64,000 nucleotides of DNA from Nyssa sinensis (taxonomy: Eukaryota > Streptophyta > Magnoliopsida > Cornales > Nyssaceae): positions 34,060,169 through 34,124,168 of the forward strand of contig CM018038.1 of the NCBI GenBank assembly GCA_008638375.1, given 5' to 3'. Below are positions 24,801 to 34,353 of this stretch, in pieces. Under the pieces are notes generated by a model. That model had not been told where the DNA came from and ran no database searches. It saw nothing but the letters and a program-made list of their open reading frames with translations. Positions within the stretch are counted from its first letter, which is position 1; every line of letters starts with the position of its first letter. The position numbers were made by a program, and so were the translations under genes.

Positions 24801-27800
24801 CGATGGATCCGAGGCTCCATAGAGTTAAATAACCAGCCCAACACAATATAATTATCAACCTCTCGTTGGGCATATGTAGCATCGGTAGAATTTGGTACAT
24901 TAAGGAGACCCAACTTTCCTTGACTGTCCAAATATAATTTAACAGACCATGACCAAGACGGGAAATTATTACTATAAAGAAGCTCTATTGTGATATGGTA
25001 GGCAAGGGCTGCTGGAGTCTGAGACAAGGAAATAGAATCCTTTGGTTTGGATGCCATTATTAGTTGGAAGAAAATATCACAAGGTGGGAAAGCTATCCAC
25101 CAAAACCACAAAAAAAGTGCAGATCAGAGAGGGAATTGCAAAAAATCGCCCCTAGTCTTAAATCGAAGCAAAAGATTGCAAGCATTCAAGGTTGTGATCA
25201 CCAAATTAGATGAAAGAGAGGTTGGGGAGTCGCGAACAGCAGTTCGTTGAAGAAAAACTCCAGACCTGACATGAATACATGGTCAACCATCCTAAGGAGC
25301 AACAAATCTTGAAATCTTGCAAAGAATGAACCAAAGCACCAAACGAAGCCTTAAGGGTCCTAGACGCACCTTTTAGGAGAGGGCCCGACCAAACAAATAG
25401 ATTAAATCTGCCTAAAATCATGGATAAAAAAAAGACGCCTAAATCTGAAAAGATTCGAAAAATGGAAACACCTATCAAATAAGTTCAGAATATTTCACAA
25501 AAATCACCATAATGCTCAGGAGAAGGAGACGAATCAGATCATACAATTTTTTCCGTCCAGTGACCTGCCGGAGATGGCATCAATATGACATCAGCGCTTG
25601 ACGATGTCTTCTCAACTCTTTTTGATCCACTGATAGCAAAATGAGGTTAAACCTAGTGTAGATTGAGAGAAAAGAGAGAAAAATGGAAGAGAGAAGAGGA
25701 GAGAAGAGAAAGAGACTTTTTGACTAATTGTTCTAAAATCAATCTCATGCATAGCTACCACCCCAGCCTCGCTTGTATGTAAAAATAAGGATAAAGTACA
25801 ATAATGCCCTTGATAACATAAGCCTACTATCTCAATATCCTACCCTCCTTGGTATGTCTATCTCCCATTTCTCTCACATATTTCCCTTTTACCACTCTCC
25901 ACAAATTTTATATATGCCCCATATCGCCTAAGTCATTTCCTTAAAAGATTTTAGTTAAGCAACCACAAGTTTGTAACATCCAATTCTCTTCCTCGCATAG
26001 GTAGCAGATTGATTTCCAATCCACCTAGTGATATCTGAAGTCATCCCTTATTCCTTTCTTTCCCCAAATAAGAAATTTCTTTGAAGCTTTTCCAACCTAA
26101 ACACCACGAAGCTATGGTTGGGAAAGGTGACATGAAGTGTATAGGCAAGGTAGATGGTGTGCTTTTGATGACTGTAAGCCTCCCACCGTTAGATAAATGT
26201 TGTTGCTTCCAACTTGTCAACCTTCTCTCAAATTGCTCTATCACCACATCCTATAGAGGAGAACAAAATATTTGACAGTGGAAATACAAAAATCCATCCA
26301 TTGACTTCACTTCAGCCACAAAGCCATCTTATCCATGATATATAAAGATAATGATGTGATTAAGGGAAATGATAATGATATGATTAATGTTGATATATTA
26401 TTTTGGGTGCAGGACCAATTGATTGGACTTACATACAAAAAAGACTTTAAGGGGCCAATATATTTCCAATTAACTTAGGAAGGGCCTTAATAATTTCTTT
26501 GAGCTTTAGGGGTACTTAAGAATTTTTTAGTTGAGTCAAGAATTGGGGTTGTCTGGGTAATAGTTTATCCCTATGGATTGTTATCTGGATTGGGGCAAAC
26601 ACTGGTGTGGTATTAGTGATGATTCTGGCTATGTTCAATGTGGTGATTTCTGTGAAGCCACCTTGCATGCCCTAGGGATTGTGTTTGGGCCGGAAACATC
26701 TGTAGGGGTTTGGTGAGATAGGAGCTATGGAATCAAAATTTCAGGCCTTCAACTTGTCTGGTGGATCAATGAGAATGTGCCCTCAAGCAACTATGAGCTT
26801 TATGAGAAGGAAAGCTGGCCCCTTATTTCTGTTGCCACCTACCACCCTTTGAAGAAGTGGGAGATAAAACTTTTCATGGTGAGAGTTTGTTGACCCACAC
26901 AATCCAGTTGGTTGGATCCTAACTAGAGGTAACAGTTCTCCATATCTTAAAGGTTGCCTGATAGCCCACTCCCATCCTCTTCTATTTCATTGGAACTGTC
27001 CTTGTCCTCAGTGGATAAAACTGAATGTTGATGGCTGCTCTAATGGAAACAAGGTTTAGCTACATCAGGATGTTGTTTTCATGATGAAGCTAGCAGTTGG
27101 CTTGGGAGATACACAGTTGGAGAGAGAGAACTTTTCGTGATGAGTGTTTGTTGACCTTCAGAATCCAGCTATTTGGATTTTAACTAGAGGTAACAGTTCT
27201 CCATAGCTTATAGGTTGGCTGATAGCCCACACCCATCTGCTTCTATTTTCATTGGAACTGTCCTTGTCCTCGGTGGATAAAACTGAATGTTGATTGCTGC
27301 TCTAATGGAAACAAGGTTCAACTACATCAGGATGTCTGTTTCAAGATGAAGCTAGCATTTGGCTTGGGAGATAACACAATTAACCTGCTGAGCCACAACT
27401 TTTGTGGCTGAAACTTGGGCATAATTTTGAGGTTAAATCTAGTCGGAAAGCAGGTTTATAAGCAGATTATTCTCAAGTCTGACTACATGGCTTGTCCTTG
27501 AGCTTATCTGAAAGGCTTTACTGAACTTCCACCCCAGAAGCCTCTTAGCTTTAAATTGCATAGAGCTTTTACGGAGATTTTGGATTGTCTGTTTTCTCAA
27601 TTGTATTGTCAAGCTAATTTTTGTGCTGATTGGGTGGCATACTATTCCATTGGGAAGCGCAAGTAGGGCTGTGGGAACTGGAGAGTCCCCTGCCCGGCCT
27701 CTGATCACTTTTGGCTGCAGACATGCATGGGACTGCTTTTTCTAGGATTGTAAATAGCTTTCACTAACTCTGTGTGTCATGTCTAATGTCTTATCCTTAG

Positions 27801-30648
27801 GCGACCAGTCCGAACCCTGGAGAAAGGATAGGTTGTGTTAGGTAGTTGATGGCTAGTGGAATTTTTTTGTCAGACCTTGTGTTAGACACTGTAACATGTG
27901 GTTTAAGCAAATTTATAGCAGTAGATAAAGTGGAATGGCAAAACATGATTCATGTAAATGATTTCAAATAACTGGGAGAAGGTTTTATAAGTATATGTTC
28001 TAACCATAATTTTAGGAATCTGGAAAATTAGAAATTTTCACTTTCTTCTATTCCTCTCTTCTCTTCTCAGGCTTATTTTGAGACAATAGCTCATTGAAAT
28101 TGTAGAATCTGATCTAGAATCAGATTTGCAAATTTTCAGCCGTATAGATCCAACTTTTTCCAGGTCCACAAATACTTGCTTCTGTTAAATTCAAAACAGA
28201 ATTACATTAGACGAGTTTTAGTTAAATAAAATTTAACAGGGCTGCATTAGAAACATATTATTCTTTTATCATTGTAAACTGGGAATGAAGCTGTAGGGAT
28301 AGGGCACCTGTTTACTAGTTTACTAATGAGTGACAACATAACAGGTTGGCCCCAACACTGCATTGTCTCTGGCCAAATGTTCAAGGAAGTTGTTGGTATT
28401 GGATTTATCATGGTGCCGCAAAATAACCAACGAGGCACTGGGATTAATTCTGGATAGCTGCTTGTTGCTAAAGCTGGTCAAACTCTTTGGTTGTACACAG
28501 GTATGGCTGACACCTATCATATGTAATTCCAATGGCGGAAGGTTTTACACTTTAAACCTGTTAAACACCATAATTTCTGTTGTATATTTTCAAATAGATT
28601 TTCTTGGTTTCTGTATTAGGTGTCACATAGTTTTCCACCATGTTGATAATTGCAAGTTATGTAGTCACTTTCCTCTCAGCATATCAGGCATTTAACTTCT
28701 AATTGTGGTGTTTCAACATCTTACAATTGACATGGTATTTATAGTGGCGTCACTTCTGTAAAATGTAAACATATTTCATCAAGAATCTTAATAAAGGAAT
28801 TTTTTGTTTAAAATAAATCTTTAAATTTAAATTTTTGTGTTTTTTGCTTGCAAGTTGCATCTCATTTGACAGGGAACCAGACATTTTCTTTCTGGATTAA
28901 TATGCATGTTCCCTGCATCTGTTTGTATGAACTAATATCAACTTTTAGACTTTCGTGCATCTAAAATTGATTTTCTATGTGGTGTCTACATTGCATGTCT
29001 TTGGGAGTTCGTGCAAGTGTAAAAGGCCATTATAGAGTGTTGGTCCCGCTTACGCAAGGTGTTGGGAGGAGTAAACTGGAGACAAACCTGTCCTTTGCAT
29101 TATTATGCACAAAGTGACTGCTCTTAGACTTGAGCCCACGTTCTCATGCTTGGTAGCATGAGCTTTTACCATTGCACCAAGCAATGACCCATGGTAGTTC
29201 ATGCAAGCTTTTACCACATTCACTATATAACACCATTTTGTGTCACATGATATGCATTTGGATAGTCATGCTGTGGTGGCCCTCCCCTTGACAGGTGTCT
29301 GCAGCAAAAATTACCCTACAACACATCAGAATATTTATATCACTGCAATGACATTGTAGCACATCACTGTAGCAATTGTGATTCAGGTGCAAAATGGCAC
29401 AGGATCCCAGTGGTCAATTTAAATTCAAATTGTGGGTTAGGAACTGGTTCAGGGGTGTCCTGTACAAATCAGTGGCCCAAGTGCATACTGCATGTCAAGG
29501 ACCAGTATGATGAATAGGCAAGGAGACTGCCTACATTCATAACAGCTCATCAACTGTGACTGTTCTACTGGTGAGCAATAAAACATAGTATTGATTATTT
29601 AGTTGTCCGTACTGACTACTAATAGGCCAGTGGCTAGATGAAGATAAAGTGCAGTCAACCCTTTTATAATTAATATTCAATAAGTTAATAATCTATAATA
29701 ATTAATAAATTTTCAAGGAACCAACTTAGTTCAACGGTGGATAATTAGTAATTCTAATACCTAATAATTAATAATTTTTTCGTAATTTTTTTTTTAACAT
29801 TATTATTAGTTATTAAAGAGATAAAATAGTTATATATGTACTCACACACACACACACACGCACACACACACACATATATATATATATATGTATCACATTT
29901 ATGGCATGTCTTGGTAAATATATTTATTAATTCAACATAATTGAAGTCAGAAGGTATTTTAAGTGGAAAAAAGCATGACATCAAGAGACACAATTTCTTT
30001 ACTTGAAAAGGACATTAGGAGTTTTTATGCCTTAAATTGATTATTATATGTAATTTTTATGAAAAATTAAAATATTGTTCAAAAGTTGTATATAAGGTCT
30101 TATTTTTGTACCGAAAATCATTTATATATAAGAAACACTTATTAATTAATAATGAAAGAATGATAAAACTTAATAATTAATAAATTTTCAATCTCCCGTG
30201 TCTATTATTTATAAGAGGGTTGACTGTGGATGTAGAAGAGAATATCTTTCAGATGTTTAGGATTTATATCACCCAGTTCAGTTGTTCATTTGGGCAGTGT
30301 TTCTTGTGTCTTTTAAATTGCTACACATCAAAATTATATTTTTGGAAACTTGATATGCTCGTCTTTTGACATTGCATGTTCAAATTAAAATGTATATTGG
30401 AGACAGCATAAGTGGGAATAAATGGATATTCACTGGAATGCATGGTTTAAGCTGTATCGGTGTTGTTTCTGCAGATCACAAGAGAACTTCTAAATGGTCA
30501 CTCAAACTCCCTAGTGCAGATCATTGGACTGAAGATGACTCGGTTGCTGGAACATCTCAAAGTTGTTGAACATGAGGAAACTTTACTGCGCTATTCCCCT
30601 CTAACATTTCCATATAATTCTCAAAATGTGGGTCACTCAGATGTTTGA
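9117..30648 (+). CDS. LRR (RNI-like) protein, RAD7-like, C-terminal five exons
   Basis: Five exons join in one open frame of 345 codons: 9117-9550, 9676-9837, 18948-19056, 28345-28500 and 30475-30648 (TGA stop). Each junction has AG before and GT after, and the phases agree. The protein is a chain of cysteine-containing leucine-rich repeats ([44 protein letters not shown]) ending with the tail GLKM...LRYSPL. This pattern matches plant RNI-like proteins related to yeast RAD7/Rhp7, such as Arabidopsis AT2G06040. RAD7 acts in global-genome nucleotide excision repair; for the plant protein that role is inference. Exon 1 here opens directly after an acceptor in mid-protein (GTGCTTCAA), so the N-terminal half lies upstream, probably outside the window. 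Introns are 125 bp, 9110 bp, 9288 bp and 1974 bp. All splice sites and codons look intact despite the heavy transposon load. Confidence 0.88.
10228..10593 (-). pseudogene. gypsy-1 chromodomain tail
   Basis: The frame holds a chromodomain-like segment ([30 protein letters not shown]) with the expected Y-L-V-K-W and A-T-W positions, followed by an acidic/histidine stretch and the stop. The chromodomain C-terminal to integrase marks the chromovirus branch of plant gypsy elements. Confidence 0.85.
10785..11804 (-). pseudogene. gypsy-1 integrase remnant
   Basis: The zinc-binding HHCC part ([18 protein letters not shown]) and core motifs MDFVLG and SDRDVKF are in the frame 11139-11804. A stop interrupts the core right after HPLTNG; the next codons, TEVIN, contain the third catalytic residue. 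The C-terminal part continues at 10785-11117 ([23 protein letters not shown]). A related C-terminal fragment is in the small gypsy at 23640-24130. Confidence 0.88.
11936..12926 (-). pseudogene. gypsy-1 reverse transcriptase and RNase H remnants
   Basis: RT at 12495-12926 shows [26 protein letters not shown] and MPFGLSN, standard gypsy RT blocks. The catalytic box that should read YFDD reads YFDV at about 12610-12625, so one metal-binding aspartate is lost. RNase H follows at 11936-12244 with [16 protein letters not shown] and [12 protein letters not shown] frameshift and stops separate the two. Confidence 0.9.
13083..13799 (-). pseudogene. gypsy-1 protease region remnant
   Basis: The segment [14 protein letters not shown] is the retropepsin active site with D-G-G in place of the more usual D-G/S-G/A. 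It is followed by a proline-rich linker and by [17 protein letters not shown], which normally leads into gypsy RT. The gag and its zinc knuckle are not found upstream. Confidence 0.8.
14188..14569. other. Unassigned intronic sequence between two retroelements
   Basis: About 380 bp between the truncated gypsy-1 5' LTR and the target duplication of the solo LTR. No long frame and no recognised repeat. It continues after the solo LTR at 18592 when the insertion is removed. Confidence 0.5.
14836..15045. repeat. Short tandem repeats in LTR (GTGGGTCCCATACC units)
   Basis: Three to four imperfect units of about 55-65 bp contain GTGGGTCC(C/T)ATAC followed by CACGT(T/C)CA. Related units occur at 32560-32815 in another LTR copy. 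Confidence 0.8.
15240..15500. repeat. Minisatellite in LTR, units of about 42-55 bp
   Basis: Four to five imperfect units contain AAATTTCCCTTTGGCAATG followed by an ATAAAATTCTTTGACG segment. Overlapping open frames here are products of the repeat. Confidence 0.85.
18948..19056 (+). CDS. RAD7-like LRR gene exon
   Basis: The acceptor TTATACCAG precedes 18948 and the donor GTAGGA follows 19056. The first base completes a serine codon begun at 9836-9837. The exon reads through [19 protein letters not shown], the repeat matching that stretch of the Arabidopsis relative. Confidence 0.88.
19315..19352. repeat. Poly-C run followed by poly-A run
   Basis: About 17 C followed directly by about 21 A. 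Length is likely uncertain because such runs are error-prone in sequencing. Confidence 0.9.
20811..21185 (+). mobile_element. RTE-type LINE 3' end
   Basis: One frame from about 20814 reads [14 protein letters not shown], then [19 protein letters not shown] and [13 protein letters not shown] before the terminal TAA. This is the C-terminus of plant RTE LINEs. Two in-frame stops (TAG and TGA, about 20939-20960) mark it as dead. It ends with the usual TTGGGTAAGGCTTTGTTGAG tail. Confidence 0.85.
21681..21971 (-). pseudogene. copia-2 gag C-terminal part with zinc knuckle
   Basis: Contains a glycine/arginine-rich stretch and the CCHC box [14 protein letters not shown], typical of plant copia gag. 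The frame is open but lacks its own start, because it is the second half of an interrupted gag. Confidence 0.8.
23028..23308 (-). repeat. Inverted LTR copy inside the small gypsy
   Basis: Reverse-complement of the flanking LTRs, running from the segment around GGCTTTTTCTTC to GGAATGTAAAAGATCATCAC. The last roughly 40 bp of the LTR are missing at its left edge. Confidence 0.88.
23338..24130 (+). pseudogene. Gypsy integrase C-terminal/pol end remnant
   Basis: The open frame 23338-23784 ends in [21 protein letters not shown], matching the gypsy-1 integrase C-terminus. After a frameshift, [14 protein letters not shown] and FHVEHVFPL match the region that follows in gypsy pol. The first 100 residues of that frame are serine-rich and were not recognised. 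Confidence 0.7.
24622..25111 (-). pseudogene. copia-2 gag N-terminal part
   Basis: A frame beginning near [18 protein letters not shown] and continuing [20 protein letters not shown] is the copia gag pre-UBN2 region. After a frameshift it continues as [19 protein letters not shown]. The downstream part continues on the other side of the inserted small gypsy. Confidence 0.8.
25980..26260 (-). mobile_element. LINE reverse transcriptase C-terminal fragment
   Basis: The minus-strand frame 26041-26247 reads [20 protein letters not shown] followed by [18 protein letters not shown], the conserved block after the RT core in plant L1-like LINEs. No other part of this LINE is contiguous. Confidence 0.8.
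26570..26885 (+). other. Unrecognised coding-like fragment
   Basis: One frame runs for more than 100 codons with a single TGA near 26714 and a low-complexity-free composition rich in W, C and Y (for example [15 protein letters not shown] and [13 protein letters not shown]). I do not recognise the protein. It lies directly upstream of LINE RNase H remnants, so it may be a sequence carried by a transposon or a remnant of another gene. Confidence 0.35.
26850..27390 (+). repeat. Tandem duplication of about 264 bp containing RNase H remnant
   Basis: Two adjacent units share GTTTGTTGACC, TAACTAGAGGTAACAGTTCTC and GGATAAAACTGAATGTTGAT. The second begins near 27128. Each unit encodes the start of a LINE-type RNase H domain (WIKLNVDG). 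Confidence 0.85.
26985..27780 (+). mobile_element. LINE-type RNase H (RVT_3) remnant
   Basis: KLNVDG(C/W)CSNGN is the first strand and catalytic aspartate of the plant LINE-associated RNase H. Downstream, [17 protein letters not shown] near 27610-27665 corresponds to its C-terminal RxxNxxADxLA signature. Stops and the internal duplication show it is not functional. Confidence 0.65.
27915..27990 (+). mobile_element. RTE LINE tail scrap
   Basis: AAGTGGAATGGCAAAACATG, then TTCATGTAAATGATTTC and AATAACTGGGAGAAGGTTTTA parallel the terminal [21 protein letters not shown] sequence of RTE LINEs. It is very short. Confidence 0.5.
28345..28500 (+). CDS. RAD7-like LRR gene exon
   Basis: Exactly 52 codons in phase 0, with acceptor ATAACAG before 28345 and donor GTATGG after 28500. 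It encodes [18 protein letters not shown] and the following [10 protein letters not shown] repeat. Confidence 0.9.
28501..29040 (+). other. Intronic sequence without recognised features
   Basis: Part of the 1974-bp last intron of the RAD7-like gene. No coding potential or clear repeat is seen. Confidence 0.5.
29040..29195 (-). mobile_element. tRNA-derived SINE-like element
   Basis: On the minus strand it begins with a box A-like stretch (TTGGTGCAATGGTAAAAGC), followed by a box B-like GGCTCAAGTC and the tail ACACCTTGCGTAAGCGGGACC. This order and wording are common in plant tRNA-derived repeats. It is diverged and not a tRNA gene. Confidence 0.55.
29652..30226. mobile_element. MITE with pogo/Emigrant-like inverted ends
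   Basis: The left end CAGTCAACCCTTTTATAA and the right end (reverse complement CAGTCAACCCTCTTATAA) are near-perfect inverted repeats of at least 20 bp, 575 bp apart. The ends resemble those of the Emigrant/pogo type (CAGT...CC(T/C)CTATAAATTAATA). The interior is AT-rich, non-coding and contains a (CA)n(TA)n tract. The expected TA target duplication is not seen; both flanks have TG. Confidence 0.75.
29842..29889. repeat. (CA)n(TA)n microsatellite
   Basis: About 16 CA units with one CG interruption followed by about 8 TA units, inside the MITE. Confidence 0.95.
30475..30648 (+). CDS. RAD7-like LRR gene last exon
   Basis: Acceptor TTTCTGCAG precedes 30475 and the frame closes with TGA at 30646-30648. 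The segment [13 protein letters not shown] followed by LRYSPL matches the conserved C-terminus of this plant family. An AATAAA hexamer at about 31009 could serve for polyadenylation, giving a 3' UTR of roughly 0.4 kb; that is inference. Confidence 0.87.
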   Translation: MTRELLNGHSNSLVQIIGLKMTRLLEHLKVVEHEETLLRYSPLTFPYNSQNVGHSDV

Positions 30649-31630
30649 TGTAATCTAATTTGATTTCTTCATGATATTTTGCATACTGTCCTTCCATTTT
30701 TTTTTTCTCTTGACATTTGGACATAGTGTGAACTGTGAACCAATAATAATCACCCACCATGGGGGGACAACCAAATATCACACACCATGAAAAGGAAAAC
30801 CCAAGGTTTATAAGTTGTTAATTAAAGAATAATGATGCTTTGAAATATGATTTTGATTACATGCCAATTCAGTTTCCACATTGAGCCAATACGCAGATAG
30901 TCTTTTAGCTTGATTTTTATTTCTGTGTGTTGCGTATTAATGTAGAATCCATTACGACTCTGCAATGGATAGTATGGATTGATATGAAATAATCTGTATG
31001 ATCAGAAATAAATAAATCTGCTTTGAATGTGCCTGAACTAGTGTTTTCTTTACGTTCTTTCTTTCTTTCTTGTTTTGTTTTCCCTGTTAAGTGCTGGAGA
31101 TGGATCATGTAGTGGGCAACATTTGTTGTAAATGTATCAGTTTCATGTGAATTTCGTAACAAAACAATCAGATGATAAAGATGTTTTGAATGAACTCGGT
31201 AGGAAAATTTGGTGAAATGATCAGCCTTCCTGCCGCCTTTATGACGGTGCCCATTATGTGTATGATGAAGTGGATTAAGCAATGGGATTTGTGTAACTTG
31301 ATGATTGCTTTGGGCTATTTCAAATTGTAATGCATTTTCCCGGTGTATCAATTTCAGCCTATGGTGTGAATAACGTAACCCTTGAAAAGCTTTTGTCATG
31401 GCAACTTTTAGTCTGTTGGGAAAAAAAGGGTGGGTGCATCAAGGCAAAACTCCAGCACCTTTCCAAGTCTCATGGTGGCACACGAACCATCCAAGCACAA
31501 CAACTTTTGATTCCCCACCATTAGAAAGGAAGCATAGAAACATTATTAAGCAGGCAATCGAGTATTGGGACTATTGATTCTCATGTTGCCTGTTTAAGAG
31601 CACGGGGAGAAATTATTGACATGCCAAAGC
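30649..31630. other. 3' flank of the RAD7-like gene
   Basis: Contains the probable 3' UTR (AATAAA near 31009) and roughly 0.5 kb of unassigned sequence before the rDNA fragment. Overlapping open frames show no known protein pattern. Confidence 0.5.
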
Positions 31631-31631
31631 T

Positions 31632-32325
31632 TCTTTCCCCATTGATTTTGCCAAGCTCGTTCCCTTGTTGGATAGTAGACAGGGATAGTGGAAATCTTGT
31701 TAATCCATTCATGCGCGACACTAATTAGATGATGAGGGATTTGGCTACCTTAAGAGTCATGGTTACTCTTGTTGTTTACATGCGTTTGGTTGAATTTCTT
31801 TACTTTGACATTCAAAACATTGGGCAGAAATCACATTGCATAAGCATTTGCAGGGACCATCACAATGCTTTGTTTAAATTAAACAGTTGGATTCCCCTTG
31901 TCCATATGAGTTTTGAGTCGACTGTTTGACACTCGGAGAAGGCTCCCGAGGGAGTCGTTCCCAGTCAATCCCTCGTTGAACATGCGGCAACCCGCTCTTG
32001 CCATGTGAGCAGTTTGAGCAGTTTGTCGTCAGATAACAGGTTCGCGACATGGACCCTCATGGCTAGCCCTTACAGCCAATCATTTTTCCGAAGTTACGGA
32101 TCTATGTTTTCGACTTCCTTTGCCTAGATTGTTCCATCGACAAGAGGCTATTCACATTGGAGACTTGATGCCATATGAGTACGACTCAGCAGTCGAAGGC
32201 ACTCGGTCCACTAGATTTTTAAGGGCCACCGAGGGTGCATCGGACACCACGCGATGTGCAGTGATCTTCCATTCAGCTAGACCTTACCTTCGGTTAAGCC
32301 GTGTCGAGGGTGGGTAGGCTATTAA
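31632..32325 (-). pseudogene. Degenerate 25S rRNA gene fragment
   Basis: The plus strand is the reverse complement of the middle of plant 25S rRNA. Diagnostic stretches include GTTAATCCATTCATGCGCG, CACTAATTAGATGA, GACATTCA..CATTGGGCAGAAATCACATTGC and TCCGAAGTTACGGATC, then GTTCCATCGAC and GAGTACGAC. The order is the 25S order. Differences from the conserved rRNA are mostly C-to-T and G-to-A, as expected of a methylated, unselected copy. It stops exactly where an LTR begins at 32326. It is about 0.7 kb of a gene of about 3.4 kb, so not functional. Confidence 0.9.
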
Positions 32326-34350
32326 TGTCACATCCTAAAACCCACCCTATGCGGATTAGGGAATGCGAATATACTTAATCAAAATCCATACAATTACACA
32401 TCACAATAATCTTAAATATTGAAGTGGAAGTAATCATACATATTACATTCATCCATCCATCAAGTATTTAAGAAACATTACATTCATCAACATTATATTA
32501 CTCACATCAATTTCAAATACTTATCATAACATTTACCCTTGCAAGTTCCCTATCACATCAACTATGGGTCCCATACCTCACATTACCTCACATTTACATC
32601 TCATGCATATCTGAACTTCATACTTTACTTTAACTATGAGTCTCGTATCTCATGTTCACATCTTGTACATATTTGAACTTCAGTACTTACGTTAATTGTG
32701 AGTCTCATACCTCACGTTCACATATGATTTTCATACTTACGTTAACTTTGAGTTTCATACCTCACGTTTACTTCAATTCATCACACTTCACTGTAGCTGA
32801 AGGTCCCATACCCTACTTTCTTATCAAAACTTCATACTTTCACTTTTTTACCTGAAATATCATGGGTAATATCCATGTGAGCTTTGTGAAAAGCTCCTGA
32901 GTAATTCGAGTACCTTGTCATGGGTTTTTAAACCGATAGCATTTTAAAATAGAAAGTATTTATGATAAAAATTTTCTATTGATTGATCACATTTTCAATA
33001 CAGAACATGAATACTTGAATCATAAAGCATTTTAGCACATAAACTTGAAACAATAACTTAAAACAAGAAGCATTTCAGGTTGATTTAAGTAAAGCATGTC
33101 ATTTCTTAAACACATAGTAGAATTTTCATTTGTGGCACAAAACGTAGACATTTAGTTCTTCATATAAAACTGAGTGAATAAATCCTTTATCGGATCAAAA
33201 ATGTAAAACACTTACTTATAAAGCATGAGGATTAGAAATCCTTTTCATCAAACACGAGGGTAAAACCCTTCATCATAAATTAGGAGGATAAAATTATCAT
33301 TTTCAGAAAAATAGGGGTTCGAAAACTTTCTTCCATTTCACAACTTTACATCTTTTCACTTTGCACGAGAATTCATATCGATCTGGATTCTAAGCTTAAC
33401 ATGAGGTTAACATAATATATTTACATGACCTAAACAAGAGAGATCTCTAGCCTTCTTATGGGCATTACATAAGTAAATCTCGAAGGAAACACTAATCAAG
33501 AGTGCTTATATACTAATTATCTCAAGTCACTGGTTCGCAAATAGGAAGCATTTAAAATATTGCTTTTCATATGGATGCTTTTAAAGAGCAGTTGAACATA
33601 GCTTGAATGAGAAACATTTATTTTCAAAAGAAGATATTTGACATAACTTTGTAAACAGAGTAATAGGCATGCTTGAAATAAGAGTCTTAAAAACAACTGA
33701 CATTTAAATAAGCACATTTTGCAATTCATATAACACTTTCAAAACATAACACGAAGCATGCTTAAAAGAAGAGTCATGTAAATAATAGGACTTTGAATTA
33801 AAACATTTCATAAATCATGGAGTTAAATTCTCTACTTCAAAGTGCAGGATTACTCACCTGTGGTCTAGAGTTCACAATCCTTCCTTACTTGCTTACTTGA
33901 CTTGCCTTGGCACTCTTTTTATCCCTATTTCCTTGTTGGTGATCCTAAATCATTGATCAAAATACATTGATACTATATCACTACACATCTTAGCTTAATT
34001 CTTCGATTACTTAGCGTTCTTAGTCCTTTCTAGACTTAATCTTGCTGTTTAGGATTCCGTCACAGTCTTTAATTAGGGTTCCTAACACTTCGTAATTCAT
34101 CCTGTGGTTTATTTTAGCCTTTAGAAAAATTTTGTTCATTTTTCCTTTTATGTCTTAAATTGTTCAACTGGTTGTTTGCCTAAACAGATTTCATTTTTGA
34201 GTCAAAACGGTCCTTAAAACATTAATATAGGTCTTTTTATTCCAGATATACTCTTCTAGCAGTTTCATCAAGTCTTAAGGATGTATTGGACAATTTTTAA
34301 TTTGTTACTAGGTCTTATTTTTCTCAAAAGAACATCACTGTTAAGTTTGG
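32326..34350 (-). mobile_element. Partial large gypsy LTR
   Basis: Begins TGTCACATCCTAAAACCC and follows the order of the complete copy at 14575-18586: short tandem repeats of GTGAGTCTCATACC type at 32560-32815, then GATTACTCACCTGTGGTC near 33850 and the 150-bp-spaced motif from about 34030. It breaks off near 34350, where plus-strand gypsy pol sequence starts, so about half of the LTR is missing. Confidence 0.8.
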
Positions 34351-34353
34351 CAA

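Larger units (their letters stand above)
21200..25830 (-). mobile_element. Ty1/copia fragment (copia-2), gag to protease, interrupted
   Basis: Minus-strand reading from the right gives a pyrimidine/purine-rich LTR-like stretch (about 25650-25830), a possible degenerate primer-binding site (TTTGCTATCAGTGG near 25625-25640), and gag N-terminus at 24622-25111. A small gypsy (22026-24468) breaks the gag. The gag then resumes at 21681-21971 with a CCHC knuckle and ends in a protease-like WDIDSGT segment near 21435-21455. Integrase, RT and RNase H are absent. Confidence 0.8.
19057..28344 (+). other. Intron of 9.3 kb filled with transposon remnants
   Basis: GT at 19057 and AG at 28343-28344 bound the intron. 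It holds a poly-C/poly-A tract (19315-19352), an RTE LINE tail, a copia gag/protease fragment split by a small gypsy, an L1-type RT fragment, and duplicated LINE RNase H remnants. At 19400-20800 I see no recognised element or gene. Confidence 0.85.

Noticed and set aside
31632..32325. Functional rRNA gene
   Set aside because: Only about a fifth of 25S, many substitutions at conserved sites, and cut by an LTR.
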